Shown in pieces: positions 9,344 to 20,938 of a DNA stretch of 64,000 bases (position 1 is its first letter; each line of letters opens with the position of its first letter). The stretch covers positions 5,711,001 through 5,775,000 of the forward strand of contig NZ_CP019426.1 of NCBI RefSeq assembly GCF_009834515.1. The letters are read 5' to 3'. Both the position numbers and the translations under genes were made by a program. The notes under the pieces are model-generated. The model made no database searches and had not been told where the DNA came from. It saw only the letters and a list, made by a program, of their open reading frames with translations. The stretch is from Pseudomonas sp. R84. Its GTDB lineage: Bacteria; Pseudomonadota; Gammaproteobacteria; Pseudomonadales; Pseudomonadaceae.

Positions 9344-10342
9344 TTGAACGCACCCATAGAACCACATCGTTTTATCCTCGAGCCCTTTGAGGCTCGCCGC
9401 TTCGCCAATCTGTGCGGGCAATTCGACGAGCATTTACGCTTGATCGAACAGCGCCTGACCATCGAGATCCGCAACCGCGGAAACCAGTTCGAGCTGATCG
9501 GCGACCCCAAACTCACCACGTCTGCGGAAAATCTGATTCGTCGCCTGTACCGGGAAACCAAGGGTTCAGAGCTGTCGCCAGATACGGTGCACCTGTTCCT
9601 GCAGGAATCGTCCGTCGTCGAGCTGGACAACCACGCCCCCGCCGAAGCCTCCGTCGCCCTGCGCACCAAGAAAGGTATGATTCGCCCGCGCGGCTTGAAT
9701 CAGTTGCGCTACGTGAAGGAAATCCTCGGCAACGACATCAACTTCGGCATTGGCCCGGCCGGTACCGGCAAGACTTATCTGGCCGTTGCTTGCGCTGTCG
9801 ATGCACTGGAGCGTGAGCAAATTCGCCGCATCCTGCTGGTGCGTCCGGCGGTTGAAGCGGGTGAAAAACTCGGCTTCCTGCCCGGCGACCTGTCGCAGAA
9901 GATCGACCCGTATCTGCGCCCGCTCTACGACGCGCTCTACGAAATGCTCGGCTTCGAATACGTGGCCAAACTGATCGAACGTCAGGTGATTGAAGTTGCG
10001 CCGCTGGCCTACATGCGCGGTCGTACGCTGAATAACAGCTTCATCATTCTCGACGAGAGCCAGAACACCACCGTCGAACAGATGAAGATGTTCCTGACCC
10101 GGATCGGCTTCGGTTCCACCGCCGTCATCACCGGTGACATTACCCAGGTCGACCTGCCGAAAGGCACCAAGTCGGGTCTGCACCATGTGATCGAAGTGCT
10201 CAAAGACGTGCCGGGTATCAGCTTCACTCACTTCCAGCCTAAAGACGTCGTGCGCCATCCTTTGGTCCAGCGGATCGTCGAAGCCTACGAGCGCTTCGAA
10301 AACCGAGACGAAGCCCCCAAGGACACCTCGCGAGATGCTTGA
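9344..10342 (+). CDS. ybeZ: PhoH-like ATPase (YbeZ)
   Basis: This 332-residue P-loop protein has Walker [12 protein letters not shown] and Walker [10 protein letters not shown], followed by the PhoH signature [17 protein letters not shown]. The family partners with YbeY in rRNA maturation and RNA metabolism. The start is taken as TTG at 9344 (translation begins (M)[18 protein letters not shown]), because that matches the family N-terminus and there is no ATG nearby. A 34-codon upstream extension runs into the repeat at 9172-9243 and is unlikely. It overlaps ybeY by 8 bases. Confidence 0.93.
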   Translation: MNAPIEPHRFILEPFEARRFANLCGQFDEHLRLIEQRLTIEIRNRGNQFELIGDPKLTTSAENLIRRLYRETKGSELSPDTVHLFLQESSVVELDNHAPAEASVALRTKKGMIRPRGLNQLRYVKEILGNDINFGIGPAGTGKTYLAVACAVDALEREQIRRILLVRPAVEAGEKLGFLPGDLSQKIDPYLRPLYDALYEMLGFEYVAKLIERQVIEVAPLAYMRGRTLNNSFIILDESQNTTVEQMKMFLTRIGFGSTAVITGDITQVDLPKGTKSGLHHVIEVLKDVPGISFTHFQPKDVVRHPLVQRIVEAYERFENRDEAPKDTSRDA

Positions 10343-10829
10343 GCTAGACCTGCAAATCGCGACTGAAGCAAACGCGCCGAGTGAAGCCGACTTCCGTTTG
10401 TGGTGCGAACTGGCCCTGCGCCAGCGCACCGCCGACTCGGAAATGACCATTCGTCTGGTCGACGAGGAAGAAGGCCGCGAGCTCAATCACACCTGGCGTC
10501 ACAAGGATTACGCGACCAACGTCCTGTCGTTCCCGGCCGAAGTGCCCGACGAGTTTCTCGACATCCCATTGCTTGGCGATCTAGTGATCTGCGTGGCCGT
10601 GGTCGAACGCGAAGCCGCCGAACAGGGCAAGGAACTAAAGGCCCATTGGGCGCATCTGGTCATTCACGGCTGCTTGCATCTGCTTGGTTACGACCATATG
10701 GATGACGAGGAAGCCGAAGAAATGGAAGCACTGGAACGCGAGTTGCTTGCCGAATTGGGCTATCCCGATCCGTACGCGGACGACGAAACCGAAACATCCC
10801 CTATCGTTACAACAAAGGATTCAGAGTAA
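10335..10829 (+). CDS. ybeY: Endoribonuclease YbeY
   Basis: This 164-residue metalloprotein is needed for 16S rRNA 3'-end maturation and ribosome quality control. The zinc site [11 protein letters not shown] (three histidines) is intact, and [17 protein letters not shown] is the conserved upstream block. The C-terminus carries an acidic tail. The start overlaps the end of ybeZ, and corC begins 5 bp after its stop, indicating tight translational coupling. Confidence 0.97.
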   Translation: MLELDLQIATEANAPSEADFRLWCELALRQRTADSEMTIRLVDEEEGRELNHTWRHKDYATNVLSFPAEVPDEFLDIPLLGDLVICVAVVEREAAEQGKELKAHWAHLVIHGCLHLLGYDHMDDEEAEEMEALERELLAELGYPDPYADDETETSPIVTTKDSE

Positions 10830-10834
10830 TCGCT

Positions 10835-11674
10835 ATGAGCGAAGATCGATCGAGCAACGGGCAGAAGTCATGGCTGGGTAAACTGACCCAGGCTTTTGCC
10901 CACGAGCCGAAGAACCGCCAGGAGCTCCTCGAGCTGCTGCGTGATGCGCATCAGAACAAACTGCTGGACAGCGAAGCGCTGGCCATTGTCGAAGGCGCCA
11001 TTCAGGTGGCTGACCTGCAAGTACGCGACATCATGGTGCCGCGCTCGCAGATGATCAGCATCAAGGCGACCCAGACACCCCGTGAATTCCTCCCCGCAGT
11101 GGTCGACTCGGCCCACTCGCGCTATCCGGTCATCGGCGAAAGCCATGACGACGTGATGGGCGTGCTGCTGGCCAAGGATCTGCTGCCGCTGATCCTCAAG
11201 GAGAATGGCGACAGCTTCAACATCAAGGACCTGCTGCGCCCGGCCACCTTCGTGCCGGAGTCCAAGCGCCTGAACGTGTTGCTGCGTGAGTTTCGCGCCA
11301 ACCACAACCACATGGCCATCGTCATCGACGAATACGGCGGCGTGGCGGGCTTGGTGACCATCGAAGACGTGCTGGAACAGATCGTCGGCGACATCGAAGA
11401 CGAGCACGACGTCGAAGAAGACAGCTACATCAAGCCGCTGCCCAGTGGCGACTTCCTGATCAAGGCCCTGACGCCGATCGAGAACTTCAACGAGTTCTTC
11501 GACAGCGAATTCTCCGACGATGAATTCGACACCGTCGGCGGCCTGGTTATGAGCGCGTTCGGACACTTGCCAAAACGCAACGAAATCACTGAAATCGGCG
11601 CCTATCGTTTCCGCATCCTGAACGCCGACAGTCGTCGGATTCATTTGCTGCGACTGACGCCAATCGCCCGGTAA
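10835..11674 (+). CDS. corC: CorC/YbeX family CBS-domain protein
   Basis: This 279-residue protein has an acidic/basic N-terminus, two CBS domains (about 65-190; RDIMVPRSQM begins the first, HMAIVIDEYGGVAGLVTIED the second) and a C-terminal CorC_HlyC domain ending FRILNADSRRIHLLRL. It has no membrane segments. Family members are linked to Mg2+/Co2+ efflux, and E. coli YbeX also to ribosome metabolism, consistent with its place between ybeY and lnt. Confidence 0.93.
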   Translation: MSEDRSSNGQKSWLGKLTQAFAHEPKNRQELLELLRDAHQNKLLDSEALAIVEGAIQVADLQVRDIMVPRSQMISIKATQTPREFLPAVVDSAHSRYPVIGESHDDVMGVLLAKDLLPLILKENGDSFNIKDLLRPATFVPESKRLNVLLREFRANHNHMAIVIDEYGGVAGLVTIEDVLEQIVGDIEDEHDVEEDSYIKPLPSGDFLIKALTPIENFNEFFDSEFSDDEFDTVGGLVMSAFGHLPKRNEITEIGAYRFRILNADSRRIHLLRLTPIAR

Positions 11675-11691
11675 AAAATCTAAGGACTGAA

Positions 11692-13215
11692 ATGCGCTGG
11701 ACAACCCGCCCCGGCTGGCCCGGTAACCTGCTGGCCGTGGCGGCCGGTGCAATCACCACCTTCGCTCTGGCACCGTTCAACATCTGGCCGCTGGCTTTGC
11801 TGGCGGTCGGCTTGTTCTATGCCGGCTTGCGCGAACTGAGCCCGCGTCAGGCGCTGGGCCGTGGCTGGTGCTTCGGTTTCGGCCTGTTCGGTGCCGGCAC
11901 CAGTTGGATCTATTACAGCATTCACCACTTCGGCGGCGCTTCGGTGCTGCTGGCCGGGTTCCTGATGCTGCTGTTCACAGCGGCGATTGCCTGGTTCTTC
12001 GCCCTGCCCGCCTGGTTATGGGCGCGCTGGTTACGCCGTAACGAAGCGCCGCTGGCCGACGCCCTCGCGTTTGCTGCACTGTGGGTCGCTCAGGAAATGT
12101 TTCGCGGCTGGTTCCTCACCGGTTTCCCGTGGCTGTATTCGGGCTACAGTCAGCTCGACGGCCCGTTGGCCGGGCTTGCACCGGTCGGTGGCATGTGGTT
12201 GGTGGGGTTCGTGTTGGCATTGACTGCAGCACTGATCTACAACGCACCGCGCTTGCTGCAAAGCGGCCGCAAAACTTTTATTGTGGCGGGCCTGGTGCTG
12301 TTGGTCGGGCCGTGGATCGCCGGCATTACGCTTAAGGGTCACGCCTGGACAAGTCCGTCGGGCGCGCCTTTGAGCGTTGCTGCGATTCAGGGCAACGTCG
12401 CGCAAAGCATGAAATGGGATCCGGCCGAGCTGAACGCGCAGTTGGCGTTGTACCGCGATCTGAGTTTCCGTTCGAAACCGGTGGATCTGCTGATCTGGCC
12501 GGAAACCGCTGTGCCGGTGCTCAAGGAGTCCGCCGAGGGCTACCTCAGCATGATGGGCAACTTCGCCGCCGAGCGTAAATCAGCGCTGATCACCGGCGTG
12601 CCGATTCGCGAAATGGTTCGTCACGAAAAACGCTTCTTCAACGGCATCACCGTCGTCGGCGAAGGCGATGGTACTTATCTGAAACAGAAACTGGTGCCGT
12701 TTGGCGAGTACGTGCCGTTGCAGGACGTCTTGCGTGGCTTGATCGCGTTCTTTGATTTGCCGATGTCTGACTTCGCCCGTGGCCCGGCCGATCAGGCGTT
12801 GTTGCAAGCCAAGGGTTATCAGATTGCGCCATTCATCTGCTACGAAGTGGTGTACCCGGACTTCGCGGCTGGTTTGTCGGCACGCAGTGATCTGCTGCTG
12901 ACAATCAGCAACGACACATGGTTCGGCACCTCGATTGGTCCGCTGCAACATTTGCAGATGGCGCAAATGCGTGCACTGGAAGCCGGGCGCTGGATGATCC
13001 GCGCAACCAACAACGGCGTGACCGGGTTGATCAACCCGTTCGGGCAGATCACCGAGCAGATTCCGCAGTTCGAACAAGGGATTTTGTACGGTGAAGTGGT
13101 GCCGATGCACAACCTGACGCCGTACCTGCAATGGCGCTCGTGGCCGTTGATCATTGTCTGCTTGCTGCTGTTTGGCTGGGCACTGATGGCCAGCCGGATG
13201 TCGAAAACCCTCTAA
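11692..13215 (+). CDS. lnt: Apolipoprotein N-acyltransferase
   Basis: This 507-residue inner-membrane enzyme adds the third acyl chain to lipoproteins. An N-terminal block of membrane helices (about 10-210) precedes a periplasmic nitrilase-fold domain. The catalytic triad is visible as Glu in LIWPETAVP, Lys in YLKQKLVPFGEYVP and Cys in PFICYEVVYPD, and a final membrane helix lies near 485-500. It is the last gene of the ybeZ-ybeY-corC-lnt operon, 17 bp after corC. Confidence 0.97.
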   Translation: MRWTTRPGWPGNLLAVAAGAITTFALAPFNIWPLALLAVGLFYAGLRELSPRQALGRGWCFGFGLFGAGTSWIYYSIHHFGGASVLLAGFLMLLFTAAIAWFFALPAWLWARWLRRNEAPLADALAFAALWVAQEMFRGWFLTGFPWLYSGYSQLDGPLAGLAPVGGMWLVGFVLALTAALIYNAPRLLQSGRKTFIVAGLVLLVGPWIAGITLKGHAWTSPSGAPLSVAAIQGNVAQSMKWDPAELNAQLALYRDLSFRSKPVDLLIWPETAVPVLKESAEGYLSMMGNFAAERKSALITGVPIREMVRHEKRFFNGITVVGEGDGTYLKQKLVPFGEYVPLQDVLRGLIAFFDLPMSDFARGPADQALLQAKGYQIAPFICYEVVYPDFAAGLSARSDLLLTISNDTWFGTSIGPLQHLQMAQMRALEAGRWMIRATNNGVTGLINPFGQITEQIPQFEQGILYGEVVPMHNLTPYLQWRSWPLIIVCLLLFGWALMASRMSKTL

Positions 13216-13218
13216 AGC

Positions 13219-13295
13219 AAAAGATCGCAGCCTTCGGCAGCTCCTACATGGGATTTGTATTTTTCCCTGTAGCTGCCGCAGGCTGCGATCTTTTG
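13219..13295. repeat. Inverted repeat, class B
   Basis: This second copy of the AAGATCGCAGCCTTCGGCAG unit has a slightly shortened right arm (CTGTAGCTGCCGCAGGCTGC). It sits between the convergent lnt and ElyC-like genes and probably helps separate their transcripts. Confidence 0.9.
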
Positions 13296-13299
13296 CTCT

Positions 13300-14061
13300 T
13301 CAGCGGTAAAACAGTGAATACCCCACCTGCCCCACCGCTTCATTCAGCAACTGCCCGCTCTGCCAGATCGATTTGAATTCCGGCAGCCAGCCACCAAACG
13401 GTCTTGCATTATCGGTCCCCAGAAACCCGACCGGCGCCGGCACCACTTCAAATCCCGCCTGCTGAAAACTCCACACCGAGCGCGGCATATGCCACGCCTG
13501 TGTGACCACGACCACACGTTTGATCCCCTGCGGCAACAAGATACCAGCCGTGAATTTCGCGTTTTCCCACGTGGTACGGCTTTCACCTTCCTGCCAGCGC
13601 ACCGTCACACCGAAATCATCGCGCAATGAATCCGCCATCAACTTCGCCTCGGTCGGCGGCGTTCCGTAATGCAAGCCACCGGTGGTCAGAATCGGCAAGC
13701 CCGATGCCTTGGCCAGACGCGCCGCATAACGCTGACGCTCAAGCCCCACGCCAGTCGGCTGATCCTCGCCCCACGCCAGATCGCCGCGCTCGCGTCCGGA
13801 ACCCAGCACCACGATCGCATCGGCCCGTTGCGCCAGCGTCGCCCATTCTTCAAGGGCCAGCGGTGGCTCGCGCTCCAGCGCTTTCGCGCCCCATTGCACG
13901 ACCACCGGCAAGCTCATCAGCCACAATCCGCCAAAGCCAAGGGCAAAACACACGCCCGCCAGGCGCGGCCGTGAGCGGCGCAGCCACCATGCAACCAGCA
14001 ACAACAGCAAGAGAATGCCGGGCGGCAATAAAAGTTGTTTGATGAAATAACGAAAGGGCAT
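13300..14061 (-). CDS. YdcF/ElyC-like DUF218 membrane protein
   Basis: This 253-residue protein has two N-terminal membrane helices (about 5-70) and a periplasmic DUF218 domain. Conserved blocks are AIVVLGSGRERG, TTGGLHYGTPPTEAKLMAD, ESRTTWENA and VTQAWHMPRSVWSFQQAG. E. coli ElyC, of the same family and length, affects peptidoglycan and ECA lipid-carrier metabolism. The ATG at 14061 is chosen because it directly precedes the first membrane helix. Confidence 0.8.
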   Translation of the reverse strand: MPFRYFIKQLLLPPGILLLLLLVAWWLRRSRPRLAGVCFALGFGGLWLMSLPVVVQWGAKALEREPPLALEEWATLAQRADAIVVLGSGRERGDLAWGEDQPTGVGLERQRYAARLAKASGLPILTTGGLHYGTPPTEAKLMADSLRDDFGVTVRWQEGESRTTWENAKFTAGILLPQGIKRVVVVTQAWHMPRSVWSFQQAGFEVVPAPVGFLGTDNARPFGGWLPEFKSIWQSGQLLNEAVGQVGYSLFYR

Positions 14062-14165
14062 CGAGCATCTCCAGAGATGCCCGAAGCCTAAGAGTGTTAA
14101 TAAAGCGTTACAACCAATAGGTGGGATCCTGTTGAAAAAGATCCGGTTCTTGACCTGCCATGCGC

Positions 14166-14489
14166 TTACTTGGCCTGCACAGAGCGAACCTTGACGGCGT
14201 CTCTGCCGGGTGCCTTGTCCTTGAGCCAGATGATCTTGGCCGAATGTGCTGCATCGAGCTGCTTCACTGCCTGTGACAAGCATCCGTGCGATTCACGTTC
14301 ACTACGATCCAGATAGGCCTTGACCAGTTTGAACTCGGCGGGACTCAAGCCACGCAATTCCAGTTCCAGGGGGCGCTCGTCGCGCAGCCGGTCAGCGGTT
14401 TTTACAGCGTCCAGGGCCATTCCCAGACGATCGATCAACCTCTCGTACAACTCGGGTTTCGTCACGTTTTTTTGCCGTTGCTCCACCAT
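14166..14489 (-). CDS. Conserved hypothetical protein
   Basis: This 107-residue, highly charged, probably helical soluble protein begins MVEQRQKNVTKPELYERLID. I do not recognise a domain. A GAGGTGAGGG stretch just upstream of the ATG supports translation. It is divergent from leuS, and coding bias looks native. Confidence 0.65.
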   Translation of the reverse strand: MVEQRQKNVTKPELYERLIDRLGMALDAVKTADRLRDERPLELELRGLSPAEFKLVKAYLDRSERESHGCLSQAVKQLDAAHSAKIIWLKDKAPGRDAVKVRSVQAK

Positions 14490-14662
14490 CCCTCACCTCA
14501 TTGAAGATAAGACTCACTCCCCAGTTAGAGCTTAGCTTCGCTGCACAAACCGGCTGTACGCCGCGACCAACGGCCCTCGCCATGGATTTGCCGGGACAAA
14601 CAGCTGTAATCAGGGTTTCCCTAGGCCAAGCGCGGTCATGTATGCTACGGCGCTTCCTGTAA

Positions 14663-17350
<2,688 letters not shown>

Positions 17351-17358
17351 TTGGATCG

Positions 17359-17380
17359 GGCGTCAGGTTCGCCTGACGCC
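17359..17380 (+). terminator. UUCG-tetraloop hairpin between leuS and lptE
   Basis: A perfect 9-bp stem GGCGTCAGG-TTCG-CCTGACGCC starts 8 bases after the leuS stop. There is no T-tract, so partial attenuation or 3'-end protection seems more likely than full termination. Confidence 0.5.
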
Positions 17381-17437
17381 AAGTAAAACCTTTCGGGCCG
17401 CACCGTCGGCCCACGTGGTTTCAAGGGGAGCAACACA

Positions 17438-18043
17438 ATGATCAAACGCAATCTGCTGGTGATGGGCCTCGCCGTTCTGTTGAGCGCCTGCGGTTTCCAG
17501 CTGCGCGGCACCGGCACCAACGAGCTGTCAATCAAGGAACTTGATCTGAGCGCCCGCAACGCCTACGGCGAAACGGTCACGCAACTGCGTCAGGTGCTGG
17601 AGTCGAGCGGCGTCAAGGTTTACAGCGGCGCACCGTACAAGCTGTTCCTGGCTGACGAGCAGGAAAGCCAGCGCATCCTCAGCTACGCCGGTGCTGGCCG
17701 TACGGGTGAATATCAAGTCAATACGGTCCTGAACTACGAGATCCGTGGCGACAAAAACCTGCAACTGCTGAGCGACAAGCTGGAAGTGCAGAAAGTGTTC
17801 ATTCACGACGGTAACAACCTCGTGGGCTCCGATCAGGAAGCCAATGACGCCCGCCGCGAAACCCGCCGCGAACTGGTTCAGCGCATGATGCTGCGTCTGC
17901 AGCAACTGACGCCGGGCCAACTGCAACAACTGCAGCAAGCGGCCAATGATCGCGCCAAGGCAGAAGCCGATGCACTGCAAGCGGCGCAAAAGGCTGAAGC
18001 GGAAACCCCGCGTCAGTCGCCGCTTGAAATTCCGCAGCAGTAA
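17438..18043 (+). CDS. lptE: LPS-assembly lipoprotein LptE
   Basis: This 201-residue outer-membrane lipoprotein plugs and assembles LptD. The signal peptide ends in lipobox LLSAC with acylated Cys19, followed by GFQLRGTG, the classic LptE mature start. The C-terminal 40 residues are Gln/Ala-rich and helical (QLQQLQQAANDRAKAEADA), longer than in E. coli. It follows leuS by 87 bp and precedes holA by 39 bp, the usual Pseudomonas order. Confidence 0.95.
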   Translation: MIKRNLLVMGLAVLLSACGFQLRGTGTNELSIKELDLSARNAYGETVTQLRQVLESSGVKVYSGAPYKLFLADEQESQRILSYAGAGRTGEYQVNTVLNYEIRGDKNLQLLSDKLEVQKVFIHDGNNLVGSDQEANDARRETRRELVQRMMLRLQQLTPGQLQQLQQAANDRAKAEADALQAAQKAEAETPRQSPLEIPQQ

Positions 18044-18049
18044 GACGTT

Positions 18050-18069
18050 CGGGGCGCTCAGGCGCCCCG
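18050..18069 (+). terminator. GC-rich hairpin between lptE and holA
   Basis: An 8-bp perfect stem CGGGGCGC-TCAG-GCGCCCCG lies 13 bases before the holA ATG. It is followed by a short pyrimidine run and could attenuate or shape holA translation. Confidence 0.4.
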
Positions 18070-18082
18070 TTCGACATTTCTT

Positions 18083-19120
18083 ATGAAGCTCGCTCCCGCT
18101 CAACTCGGTAAACACCTGCAAGGTGCTCTCGGCCCCGTCTACATCATCAGCGGCGATGATCCGCTGTTGTGTCAGGAAGCCGCCGACGCCATCCGCAGTG
18201 CTGCGCGCCAGCAAGGTTTCGACGAACGCCAGGTCTTCTCTGCCGACGCCAATTTCGATTGGGGCACGCTGTTGCAGGCCGGCGCCAGCATGTCGTTGTT
18301 CGCCGAAAAGCGCCTGCTGGAACTGCGCCTGCCCTCGGGCAAACCCGGTGACAAAGGTGCTGCTGCATTCATCGAATACTGCTCGCGTCCCGCTGAAGAC
18401 ACGGTGCTGCTGATCAGCCTGCCCAAGATGGATGGCAGCGCGCAGAAGACCAAGTGGGGCAAGGCGTTGGTCGAAGGCCAGCAAACCCAGTTCATCCAGA
18501 TCTGGCCGGTAGACGCCAATCAACTGCCGAGCTGGATTCGTCAGCGTCTGTCGCAGGCCGGTTTGTCGGCCAGCCAGGACGCGGTCGAATTGATTGCTGC
18601 ACGTGTCGAGGGCAACTTGCTCGCCGCTGCGCAGGAAATCGAAAAGCTCAAGCTGATGGCTGAAGGTGGGCAAATCACCGTTGAAACCGTGCAGGCTGCC
18701 GTAGCCGACAGTGCGCGATTCGACGTGTTTGGCTTGACTGATGCCGTGCTCAATGGCGAGCCCGCTCACGCATTGCGCATGCTGGAAGGCTTGCGCGGTG
18801 AAGGTGTCGAACCGCCGGTGATTCTCTGGGCGCTGGCACGGGAGTTGCGCCTGCTGGCCAACATCTCGTTGCAATACAGCCAGGGCACCCCGCTGGACAA
18901 GTGCTTCAGTCAGGCGAAACCGCCGGTCTGGGACAAGCGCAAACCACTGATGAGCAAAGCCCTGCAGCGCTATTCGGCGCAACGCTGGGCGCAATTGTTG
19001 CTCGAAGCGCAGCGTATTGATGCGCAGATCAAAGGCCAGGCTGCCGGTTCGCCGTGGATGAGCCTGAGTCGCTTGGCATTGTTGATGTCCGGCCAGCGTC
19101 TGACACTCCCCGCCGAATAA
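18083..19120 (+). CDS. holA: DNA polymerase III subunit delta
   Basis: This 345-residue clamp-loader subunit opens the beta sliding clamp. The N-terminus PVYIISGDDPLLCQEAADAIR is the diagnostic start of the degenerate AAA+ domain. RLLELRLPSGKPGDKG and the C-terminal collar-domain text SPWMSLSRLALLMSGQ complete a full-length protein. Its place after lptE supports the call. Confidence 0.95.
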   Translation: MKLAPAQLGKHLQGALGPVYIISGDDPLLCQEAADAIRSAARQQGFDERQVFSADANFDWGTLLQAGASMSLFAEKRLLELRLPSGKPGDKGAAAFIEYCSRPAEDTVLLISLPKMDGSAQKTKWGKALVEGQQTQFIQIWPVDANQLPSWIRQRLSQAGLSASQDAVELIAARVEGNLLAAAQEIEKLKLMAEGGQITVETVQAAVADSARFDVFGLTDAVLNGEPAHALRMLEGLRGEGVEPPVILWALARELRLLANISLQYSQGTPLDKCFSQAKPPVWDKRKPLMSKALQRYSAQRWAQLLLEAQRIDAQIKGQAAGSPWMSLSRLALLMSGQRLTLPAE

Positions 19121-19143
19121 TCTGTTGTAGCGCATAACGGCCA

Positions 19144-19209
19144 TTCGCTAGCAGGCTCGCTCCCACATTGAAATGCATTCCAAATGTGGGAGCGAGCCTG
19201 CTAGCGAAA
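19144..19209. repeat. REP-type inverted repeat pair, class A
   Basis: Inverted copies of TTCGCTAGCAGGCTCGCTCC and GGAGCGAGCCTGCTAGCGAA. Both arms carry the same C-to-T/G-to-A change (CTAGC instead of CGAGC), showing compensatory or gene-conversion-like co-variation. Confidence 0.9.
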
Positions 19210-19303
19210 GCGCCAGAACATTCCCACACAACAGGCACTGGACAGACGCCCGACATCGGCAGATTATTTCCCCCGCAAAACCCACTCACTCGAGAGAATC
19301 CTC

Positions 19304-19468
19304 ATGAGCAAAAAGCCATCGAAACATGGCCCCAACAAGGCCAAATCCATCGTCGCCCAACCCCTGTTCCGCAGTCGTCAGGAACGACCAACCAAGGGTA
19401 AAGGCAGCTACCGCCGCGAAGCCTTCCAGTCTGACAGCTGGGAGGCTTCTTACTTTCTGGCCGCTTAA
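19304..19468 (+). CDS. arfA: Alternative ribosome-rescue factor ArfA
   Basis: This 54-residue basic protein begins MSKKPSKHGPNKAKSIVAQP, then carries LFRSRQERPTKGKGSYRREA and SDSWEASYFLAA. The PLF-R-R-E--KGKGSY-R---...-W core is that of ArfA, which frees ribosomes stalled on nonstop mRNA by recruiting RF2. A 12-bp hairpin lies inside the gene (19418-19449), as in E. coli arfA, where RNase III cleavage creates a nonstop mRNA so that tmRNA represses ArfA until trans-translation fails. An AGAGAATCCTC stretch serves as ribosome-binding site. Confidence 0.85.
   Translation: MSKKPSKHGPNKAKSIVAQPLFRSRQERPTKGKGSYRREAFQSDSWEASYFLAA
19418..19449 (+). promoter_or_regulatory. Intragenic arfA hairpin (putative RNase III site)
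   Basis: Arms GAAGCCTTCCAG (19418-19429) and CTGGGAGGCTTC (19438-19449) pair over 12 bp with one G-U, around an 8-nt loop. It covers codons about 39-49 of arfA, so cleavage here would leave a transcript without a stop codon. Confidence 0.7.
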
Positions 19469-19528
19469 AGCGCAGTACCCCCTGGTCATGTTAAGGTCTG
19501 CACCTGATTCGTTTTCCTGGAACTGTGC

Positions 19529-20851
19529 ATGCCCCTAAGTCTTTCCCGTCGTTGGCCTGTTCGCCAATTGATCGCTGCCTCCAGCTTCATTTTGCTTGTC
19601 GCCTGTGCGGAAAAACCCACCGCCGCCGATGCGCAACCCCTTCAAGCCGCGCCTGTCGCCACGGCCCCAGCGATCATCCCGCCGGTAGTGCCGTCCGCCG
19701 ACCCACTTGATCTTCAGCCGACCCAGACTTTTGCCGAATGGCAGGCAGGCTTTCGCAAAGATGCACTGGCCGCCGGGATTCGCGCCGACCTGTTCGATCG
19801 CGCCTTTGCCAATGTCAGCTTCGACGCCAGTGTGATTCGTGCCGACCGCAGTCAGCCGGAATTCTCCCGCCCGGTGTGGGAATACCTCGACGGCGCGCTG
19901 TCGCCTCTGCGCGTGCGCAAGGGCCAGGCACTGATCAGCCAGTACGCCGATATTCTGCAAAGCATCGAACAGCGTTATGGCGTTGACCGCCAGGCGCTGG
20001 TCTCGGTGTGGGGCATGGAAAGCAACTTCGGCCAGTTCCAGGGCAGCAAGTCGGTGATCAACTCGCTGGCCACCCTCGCCTACGAGGGCCGCCGTCCGGG
20101 CTTTGCCCACGCTCAATTGATCGCCGCCCTGCAGATCCTGCAACAGGGCGATATCACGCCGGAGAAGATGCTCGGCTCGTGGGCTGGCGCGATGGGTCAG
20201 ACCCAGTTCATTCCGACCACCTACAATACCCATGCCGTGGACTTTGACGGCGATGGCCGCCGCGATATCTGGGGCAGCCCTGCCGATGCGCTGGCATCAA
20301 CTGCGCATTACCTGCAAAGTTCCGGCTGGCAGCGTGGCCAGCCATGGGGTTTTGAGGTGCAATTGCCGAGCAGTTTCAATTACACGCTGGCTGATGGCGC
20401 GATTCGCAAGAGCGTCGCCGAATGGCGTCTGTTGGGCGTGACTCTGCCGAATGGCGGTCAGGTGCCAGCAGGCTCTGAACAGCTGTCTGCCGCCCTGCTA
20501 CTGCCGGCTGGTTATCGTGGGCCGGCGTTCCTGATCCTCGACAACTTCCGCGCGATCCTCAAGTACAACAACTCGTCGTCGTACGCGCTGGCAGTGAGCC
20601 TGTTGTCCGAGCGTTTCAGCGGTGGCGGCTTGATCAACGGCAGTTGGCCGAAAGATGACCTGCCGCTGAGCCGCACCGAGCGTATGGAATTGCAGACCTT
20701 GCTGAGCGCACGCAATTACGATGCCGGCACAGCGGACGGGATCATTGGTGCCAATACGCGTAAAGCGATTCGCAGTGCCCAGCAATCGTTTGGCTGGCCG
20801 GCGGACGGGTATCCGACGCACAAGTTGCTGGAAAGCCTGCGAGGACAATAA
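19529..20851 (+). CDS. sltB3: MltB-family lytic murein transglycosylase with PG-binding domain (SltB3-like)
   Basis: This 440-residue protein has a signal sequence ending LLVAC (possible lipobox, Cys26), a Pro/Ala-rich linker, an SLT_2/MltB domain (about 70-365) with catalytic Glu in SVWGMESNFGQFQG, and a C-terminal PG_binding_1 domain (MELQTLLSARNYDAGTADGI). It cleaves MurNAc-GlcNAc bonds to 1,6-anhydro ends. Position and domain order match P. aeruginosa PA3992/SltB3; whether it is truly lipidated is uncertain. Confidence 0.9.
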   Translation: MPLSLSRRWPVRQLIAASSFILLVACAEKPTAADAQPLQAAPVATAPAIIPPVVPSADPLDLQPTQTFAEWQAGFRKDALAAGIRADLFDRAFANVSFDASVIRADRSQPEFSRPVWEYLDGALSPLRVRKGQALISQYADILQSIEQRYGVDRQALVSVWGMESNFGQFQGSKSVINSLATLAYEGRRPGFAHAQLIAALQILQQGDITPEKMLGSWAGAMGQTQFIPTTYNTHAVDFDGDGRRDIWGSPADALASTAHYLQSSGWQRGQPWGFEVQLPSSFNYTLADGAIRKSVAEWRLLGVTLPNGGQVPAGSEQLSAALLLPAGYRGPAFLILDNFRAILKYNNSSSYALAVSLLSERFSGGGLINGSWPKDDLPLSRTERMELQTLLSARNYDAGTADGIIGANTRKAIRSAQQSFGWPADGYPTHKLLESLRGQ

Positions 20852-20860
20852 AGCAAGATC

Positions 20861-20937
20861 AAAAGATCGCAGCCTGCGGCAGCTCCTACAGGGATCGCAT
20901 TCCAATGTAGGAGCTGCCACAGGCTGCGATCTTTTGC
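20861..20937. repeat. Inverted repeat, class B
   Basis: This third copy of the AAGATCGCAGCCTNCGGCAG unit lies between the convergent sltB3 and ldcA genes and reaches within 2 bases of the ldcA stop. Confidence 0.9.
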
Positions 20938-20938
20938 T

